Of a stretch of DNA of 64,000 bases, positions 59,639-64,000 are shown in pieces (positions within the stretch are counted from its first letter, which is position 1; every line of letters begins with the position of its first letter). Both the position numbers and the translations under genes were made by a program. The notes below the pieces were generated by a model. The model saw only the letters and a list, made by a program, of their open reading frames with translations, made no database searches and was not told the origin of the DNA. The stretch lies in contig NZ_CP023317.1 in assembly GCF_009497655.1 (NCBI RefSeq), positions 1,827,501 to 1,891,500 of the forward strand, in the 5' to 3' direction. The DNA comes from Priestia megaterium (lineage in GTDB: Bacteria; Bacillota; Bacilli; Bacillales; Bacillaceae_H).

Positions 59639-60937
59639 GTGGCATCAGTTGTACTAGCATCATTGATTTTTTTAGTAACACTAATTTTTGTCATTTGGCA
59701 GCCGAAGAATTTGTCAATCGGCTGGTCGGCTTGCGGGGGAGCTATCCTTGCTTTACTGGCAGGCGTTGTTGATTTTCAAGACGTCCTTGAGGTAACCAGC
59801 ATTGTGTGGAATGCGACTCTTACGTTTATTGCTATTATTATTATTTCTTTAATTTTAGATGAAATTGGTTTCTTTGAATGGGCAGCGCTTCATATGGCTA
59901 GAGCTGCAGGAGGGAACGGCGTGCGTATGTTTGTCTACGTGTCTCTTCTTGGAGCCGTTGTAGCAGCGCTATTTGCTAATGACGGAGCAGCTTTGATTTT
60001 AACACCCATTGTTTTAGCCATGGTTCGGGCATTAAAGTTCGACGACAAAATGGTTTTTCCGTTTATCATCGCAAGTGGATTTATTGCGGATACAACTTCG
60101 CTGCCGCTTGTTGTTAGTAACTTAGTGAATATCGTATCAGCCGACTTCTTTGGCATTAGCTTTTCTGAATTTGCATCACGCATGATTGTTCCAGATTTAG
60201 TTTCTCTGTTTGCAAGTATTATGGTCTTGTATCTGTATTTCCGCAAAAGAATTCCTAAGAAATACAATGTAGCAGATTTGCAGAAGCCAGTGGATGCCAT
60301 CAAAGATGAAAAGATGTTCCGGCTATCTGGAATTGTCTTAGTTTTGCTAGTGCTAGGCTATTTAATTGGAGAATTCTTTAGCGTCCCCGTTTCGATCATC
60401 GCAGGTATTATTGCTATTCTGTTTTTGATGATGGCAAAAAAAAGCCGAGCGGTTCATACAAAAAAAGTGCTAAAGGGAGCTCCATGGGCGATTGTCTTTT
60501 TCTCTATCGGCATGTATGTCGTTGTATACGGCTTGCGTAATGCTGGTTTAACAGAAATTCTGGCTGATGTGATCCAAGCAACGGCTAGTCATGGACTGTT
60601 TGCGGCAACAATTGGCATGGGATTCACTGCCGCTATTCTTTCATCAATTATGAACAATATGCCAACCGTTATGATTGATGCACTAGCAATCGATGCAACA
60701 CACGCAGCTGGCACAATCAAGGAAGCGCTCGTTTATGCAAACGTCATTGGATCGGATTTAGGTCCGAAAATTACCCCGATTGGTTCTTTAGCAACGCTTT
60801 TATGGCTTCATGTTCTCTCAACAAAAGGCGTGAAAATTTCCTGGGGAACGTATCTTAAAACGGGTATTATTTTAACGATTCCGACATTGTTTATTACGCT
60901 TGTTGGTTTGTATATTTGGCTATTAATTATTTCATAA
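59639..60937 (+). CDS. arsB: Arsenite efflux membrane protein ArsB
   Basis: A 432-aa, roughly twelve-helix transporter typical of Ars[56 protein letters not shown] and the second-repeat [14 protein letters not shown] plus [19 protein letters not shown]. It extrudes arsenite or antimonite. GTG start after TGGAGG. No arsenate reductase (arsC) follows in the window, so arsenate reduction must come from elsewhere. Confidence 0.95.
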   Translation: MASVVLASLIFLVTLIFVIWQPKNLSIGWSACGGAILALLAGVVDFQDVLEVTSIVWNATLTFIAIIIISLILDEIGFFEWAALHMARAAGGNGVRMFVYVSLLGAVVAALFANDGAALILTPIVLAMVRALKFDDKMVFPFIIASGFIADTTSLPLVVSNLVNIVSADFFGISFSEFASRMIVPDLVSLFASIMVLYLYFRKRIPKKYNVADLQKPVDAIKDEKMFRLSGIVLVLLVLGYLIGEFFSVPVSIIAGIIAILFLMMAKKSRAVHTKKVLKGAPWAIVFFSIGMYVVVYGLRNAGLTEILADVIQATASHGLFAATIGMGFTAAILSSIMNNMPTVMIDALAIDATHAAGTIKEALVYANVIGSDLGPKITPIGSLATLLWLHVLSTKGVKISWGTYLKTGIILTIPTLFITLVGLYIWLLIIS

Positions 60938-61008
60938 CATGTCCTAAAAGAGATGTGTTTCAGTCAATAGGATAATCGCTGTTATTAGAAAATTTTAGAT
61001 GTGTATCG

Positions 61009-61040
61009 AAGCTGTAGAAAATAATCTACAGCTTTTTTAT
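61009..61040 (+). terminator. Terminator of the ars operon
   Basis: AGCTGTAGA (61010-61018) pairs with TCTACAGCT (61025-61033), followed by T6. It sits about 75 bp after arsB. Confidence 0.85.
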
Positions 61041-61202
61041 TGAAAAAGTATAACGGACACTGACACGCTTTTAAAATGGGCTATGTATTTCTCATTGAAA
61101 CTACTTTTCTCTCCATTCATACTCCAACAGCTCTTTCTATGATAAAATAATAAAACTGACTAAGTTTCACATGGAAATTTGAAATGTAAGGTGATTAAAT
61201 AC

Positions 61203-63356
61203 ATGAAGTTAATTATTGCAGAAAAGCCGGATCAAGGATCGACGCTCGCTTCACAGTTCAAGCCGAAGCGTCACGACGGCTATTTAGAGATTCCACCGAA
61301 TGAAGTGTTTACAGACGGAGCATATGTAACGTGGGCAGTGGGGCATTTATGTCAGCTTGTGAGCCCGGAAGATTATAAGCCGGAGTGGAAAAAGTGGTCA
61401 ATTGACACGCTGCCGATGATTCCAGACCGTTTTCAATATGAAGTGACGCGCTCAAAAGCAAAGCAGTTTCAAGTGGTAAAAAAATTGCTTAAAAAGCCGA
61501 CGGTCACAGAAATTATACATGCGGGAGATGCGGGACGCGAAGGAGAATTAATCGTCCGCAATATCATTCAGCTGTCAGGTGTGCATAAGCCGATGAAACG
61601 ATTGTGGATTTCTTCGTTAACGCCAAAAGCCATTTATGATGGGTTTCAACAGTTAAAAGACGAAAGCGACACGCGCAACCTTTATTATGAAGCCTATACA
61701 AGAGCATGCGCGGATTGGGTCGTTGGGATGAATGCTTCACGCGTGTATAGCATCTTATTGAAAAAGCATGGGATGTCAGATGTTTTTTCAGCAGGGCGCG
61801 TGCAGACACCAACGCTTGCTTTAATTGTAAAGCGTGAAAAGGAAATTGATAATTTTAAATCAGAGCCTTTTTGGGAAGTGCTTGCTAAGTTTGATATTGA
61901 AGGAAAAAAGTATGAAGGCAAATGGCATCAAGACGGAGAGTCGCGTCTTAAAGAAAAAGAAATGGCGTATAAAATTGCTCAGTTTTGCGAAGGAAAAGAC
62001 GCACAAGTTCATGAACTCGTAACGGAGCGAAAAGAGTTCCAGCCGCCTTTATTATTTAACTTATCATCACTTCAAGCAACGGCGAATAAAGCGTTTAAGT
62101 TTTCACCTAAAAAGACGCTTGATGTGCTGCAAGGGCTGTACCAGAAAGGAATTGTTTCTTATCCACGATCAGACTCAAACTACGTAACAGAAGGCGAAGC
62201 GGAAACGTTTCCTGAGATTTTAGAAAAGCTGAGTACTTTTTCTGAATATGAGCATTTATTTCCGCTTCCTTACCCTTCAATTTTAGGAAATAAACGCTAC
62301 GTAAATGCAAAAAAAGTGAGCGATCACTATGCGATCATTCCAACGGAACAAGTGAAGGACCCTAGCAAACTATCAGGAGACGAACAGAAAATTTATGACT
62401 TAGTCGTAAGACGGTTAATTGCGGCACACTACGAAAAAGCGATTTTCGACTACACAACGATTACGACACTTGTGGCAAAGCGAGCAGCTTTTATTTCAAA
62501 AGGAAAGCAGCAAATTCAAGAAGGCTGGCGCAAGGTAATTTTTCAAAATGAGAAAGACGACGATGTCATTCTTCCGAATGTTCAAGAAGGCGAAGAAGGT
62601 AAAGTTATTAAGGTAGACGTAAAAGAAGGCAAAACACAGCCTCCAAAACGCTACACCGAAGGTCAGTTGATTACATTGATGAAGACAGCAGGTAAGCATT
62701 TAGATAATGATGAGCTGGAGAAAATTTTAGCAAAATCAGAAGGGTTAGGGACGGAAGCTACGCGCGCTGGAATCATTACAATGCTTAAAGATCGTAAATA
62801 TATTGATGTGAAAAAAAACCAAGTGTTTGCGACTGATAAAGGAAAGGTATTGATTGACGCGATTGGAGATAAAATTTTAGCTTCACCAGAAATGACGGCT
62901 AAGTGGGAGCAGCGTCTAGCTGAAATTGGAGAAGGAGCAGCATCGGCCGCTACTTTTATGGAACAAACAAAGAAACTTTCAGCTAAAATTATCGAAGACG
63001 CTGTCGAAGCAGAAAGTAAGTGGAATTTCAGCGGATACGACACTGAATCCATTCAGCGAAAAGGCAAGGGAAAAGGTAAAAGTTTTTCTTCTAAATCGTT
63101 TGGTCCATGTAAGCTTTGCGACGGAAAAGTAGTCGATAAAGGTTCATTTTACGGATGCTCAAACTATGCAAAAACAAAATGCACGTTTACCGTATCAAAA
63201 AAGATTTTAGGTAAAACAGTTACTCAAGCTAATTTAAAAAAGCTGTTAAGCGAAGGACAGACAGATTTGATTGAAGGTTTTAAAAAAGGCGACAAGACTT
63301 TTAACGCTAAGTTAGAATGGAAAGAAAACAAAGTGCAGTTTTTATTTGAAAAGTAG
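61203..63356 (+). CDS. topB: DNA topoisomerase III
   Basis: A 717-aa type IA topoisomerase. The Toprim domain starts MKLIIAEKPDQGSTLA and carries the acidic triad near HAGDAGREGELIVRN. The active-site tyrosine is Y320 in IVSYPRSDSNYVTEGE. The C-terminal tail is a Cys-containing zinc-finger-like region (CKLCDGK...YGCSNYAKTKC). It relaxes and decatenates DNA. Start at 61203 follows TAAGGTGATT; an earlier in-frame TTG lies on the SD side. TopB is found on chromosomes and on large plasmids, so it does not settle the replicon. Confidence 0.95.
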   Translation: MKLIIAEKPDQGSTLASQFKPKRHDGYLEIPPNEVFTDGAYVTWAVGHLCQLVSPEDYKPEWKKWSIDTLPMIPDRFQYEVTRSKAKQFQVVKKLLKKPTVTEIIHAGDAGREGELIVRNIIQLSGVHKPMKRLWISSLTPKAIYDGFQQLKDESDTRNLYYEAYTRACADWVVGMNASRVYSILLKKHGMSDVFSAGRVQTPTLALIVKREKEIDNFKSEPFWEVLAKFDIEGKKYEGKWHQDGESRLKEKEMAYKIAQFCEGKDAQVHELVTERKEFQPPLLFNLSSLQATANKAFKFSPKKTLDVLQGLYQKGIVSYPRSDSNYVTEGEAETFPEILEKLSTFSEYEHLFPLPYPSILGNKRYVNAKKVSDHYAIIPTEQVKDPSKLSGDEQKIYDLVVRRLIAAHYEKAIFDYTTITTLVAKRAAFISKGKQQIQEGWRKVIFQNEKDDDVILPNVQEGEEGKVIKVDVKEGKTQPPKRYTEGQLITLMKTAGKHLDNDELEKILAKSEGLGTEATRAGIITMLKDRKYIDVKKNQVFATDKGKVLIDAIGDKILASPEMTAKWEQRLAEIGEGAASAATFMEQTKKLSAKIIEDAVEAESKWNFSGYDTESIQRKGKGKGKSFSSKSFGPCKLCDGKVVDKGSFYGCSNYAKTKCTFTVSKKILGKTVTQANLKKLLSEGQTDLIEGFKKGDKTFNAKLEWKENKVQFLFEK

Positions 63357-63362
63357 AGGGAT

Positions 63363-63402
63363 AAAAAGCGCTTGCTAAAGATAAAGAGCAGGCGCTTTTT
63401 GT
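63363..63402 (+). terminator. Terminator of topB
   Basis: AAAAAGCGC and TGCT pair with AGCA and GCGCTTTTT (one mismatch), followed by T-rich sequence. Confidence 0.82.
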
Positions 63403-63473
63403 ATGTAAAAACAGGAGTTTTCCAGCCTTTCTAGAATTTCCTACATAGCTTATTTATGTAAAGGATGAGATTA

Positions 63474-63872
63474 ATGAAACGAACGAGTAAAGGGATGATT
63501 CCGTTTTGGGATTATATTGGCATTGAAGAAACGCTGCTTGAAAAAGGATATGCAGAGTTGAAAATTACGATTCAACCGCAGCTTCTGCAAGGAAGAGGAA
63601 CGGTTCATGGAGGCGTTATTGCCACGCTTATCGACGCGGCTGTTGGTTCGGCTGTACGTTCTTCTCTTTCTGAGGAGGAAAGTGCCAGTACAGTTGAGTT
63701 AAAAGTAAATTACACAAGGCCGGGTATAGGCGAATATTTAGTTGCAAAGTCTACATTGTCTCACCGCGGCAAAACGCTTGCTGTTGGAGAAGTGAAAATT
63801 GAAGACAGCAGCGGCAAGCTTGTTGCGCTTGGCAGTGCAACATATATGATTTTTTCAGCAAAAAAAGCTTAG
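63474..63872 (+). CDS. PaaI-type hotdog thioesterase
   Basis: A 132-aa hotdog-fold protein. GRGTVHGGVIATLIDAAVGS is the PaaI/4-hydroxybenzoyl-CoA thioesterase signature, and LKVNYTRPGIGEYLVAKSTL and GEVKIEDSSGKLVALGSATY complete the fold. It hydrolyses an acyl- or aryl-CoA; the substrate is unknown. ATG at 63474 follows AAAGGATGAG better than the in-frame ATG at 63465. Confidence 0.9.
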   Translation: MKRTSKGMIPFWDYIGIEETLLEKGYAELKITIQPQLLQGRGTVHGGVIATLIDAAVGSAVRSSLSEEESASTVELKVNYTRPGIGEYLVAKSTLSHRGKTLAVGEVKIEDSSGKLVALGSATYMIFSAKKA

Positions 63873-63888
63873 GATTCTAAGCTTTTTC
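63861..63888. terminator. Bidirectional terminator at the right end
   Basis: AAAAAGCTTAG (63862-63872) pairs with CTAAGCTTTTT (63877-63887); both convergent stop codons lie inside the stem. Confidence 0.85.
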
Positions 63889-64000
63889 TGCTGAATTCAG
63901 CTGCTGACTAATACATGCAATAATTGTTTTATAGTAAGCTTTGGGATGGGGAGCAAATTCACTTTTATGTGCTGTACGGTGAATTGGCTCTTTTTCATTT
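63877..64000 (-). CDS. Partial: C-terminus of an unidentified leftward gene
   Basis: An open minus-strand frame runs from the window edge to TAG at 63877-63879 and gives about 40 residues including EPIHRTAHKSEFAPHPKAYY and KTIIACISQQLNSAEKA at the end. Codon use looks normal and the convergent terminator supports a real gene end. I do not recognise the family. Confidence 0.55.
   Translation of the reverse strand, partial: NEKEPIHRTAHKSEFAPHPKAYYKTIIACISQQLNSAEKA

Overview
The window looks like accessory DNA from a low-GC, endospore-forming Bacillaceae, most like Priestia (Bacillus) megaterium. This rests on AGGAGG-type ribosome binding sites, a ScoC/Hpr homologue, a GerA-type germinant receptor operon, an AcoR/sigma-54 acetoin operon, an IDEAL-domain protein and Bacillus-like CsoR/CopZ/CopA. 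No rRNA, tRNA, ribosomal protein or other clear core gene is visible in 64 kb. A plasmid-like replication region lies at about 22.7-26.2 kb. The window may therefore come from a large plasmid, or from a chromosome carrying an integrated one. Species and replicon are inferences.

Layout. 1-8.1 kb: tail of a haem-copper oxidase subunit IV-like gene, an UspA gene behind an FNR-like site, a stress-type SDR, a stand-alone haem A synthase (ctaA), a flavin oxidoreductase, a small MpsC-like protein, a purine (NCS2/AzgA) permease and an ArsB/NhaD-type transporter. 8.4-15.4 kb: a complete acetoin dehydrogenase operon acoABCL with upstream dyad and -24/-12 promoter, followed by its activator acoR. 15.5-17.9 kb: a PLP-dependent Cys/Met-metabolism enzyme with a palindrome inside its promoter, and a ScoC-like regulator. 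18.1-21.8 kb: a gerB-gerA-gerC operon.

22.7-26.2 kb: two co-oriented putative replication proteins flank about 0.76 kb of at least nine direct repeats of a roughly 25-bp iteron. 26.5-28.4 kb: VOC protein, AI-2E family transporter, TatA. 28.7-37.4 kb: D-galacturonate catabolism (uxaC, GPH symporter, exuR-like LacI repressor, uxaB, uxaA) plus a secreted GH28 polygalacturonase, with near-identical palindromic operators. 38-41.4 kb: GH42 beta-galactosidase and a second GPH symporter with three cre-like sites. 41.5-44.7 kb: DUF2164 protein, family III CoA-transferase, IDEAL protein, second UspA.

45.2-51.8 kb: two-component system, copper operon csoR-copZ-copA with a 24-aa membrane peptide, a secreted unknown and a YdhK-like His/Met-rich lipoprotein. 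52-57.4 kb: MFS transporter, a 59-aa membrane protein with a 2Fe-2S ferredoxin, a secreted peptidoglycan-binding protein, and a YibE/YibF-like pair. 57.5-59 kb: a two-gene cassette of a TIR/deoxyribosyltransferase-like protein and an unrecognised protein with an internal duplication. 59.2-64 kb: arsR-arsB, topB, a PaaI-type thioesterase and the end of an unidentified gene.

At least six copies of one dispersed intergenic repeat follow genes in this window. Each begins with a strong rho-independent-terminator-like hairpin, and at least two carry a longer GC-rich structured core. Best candidates for undescribed biology are the iteron/two-Rep replicon, the TIR-like cassette, and the small membrane proteins missed by length cut-offs.
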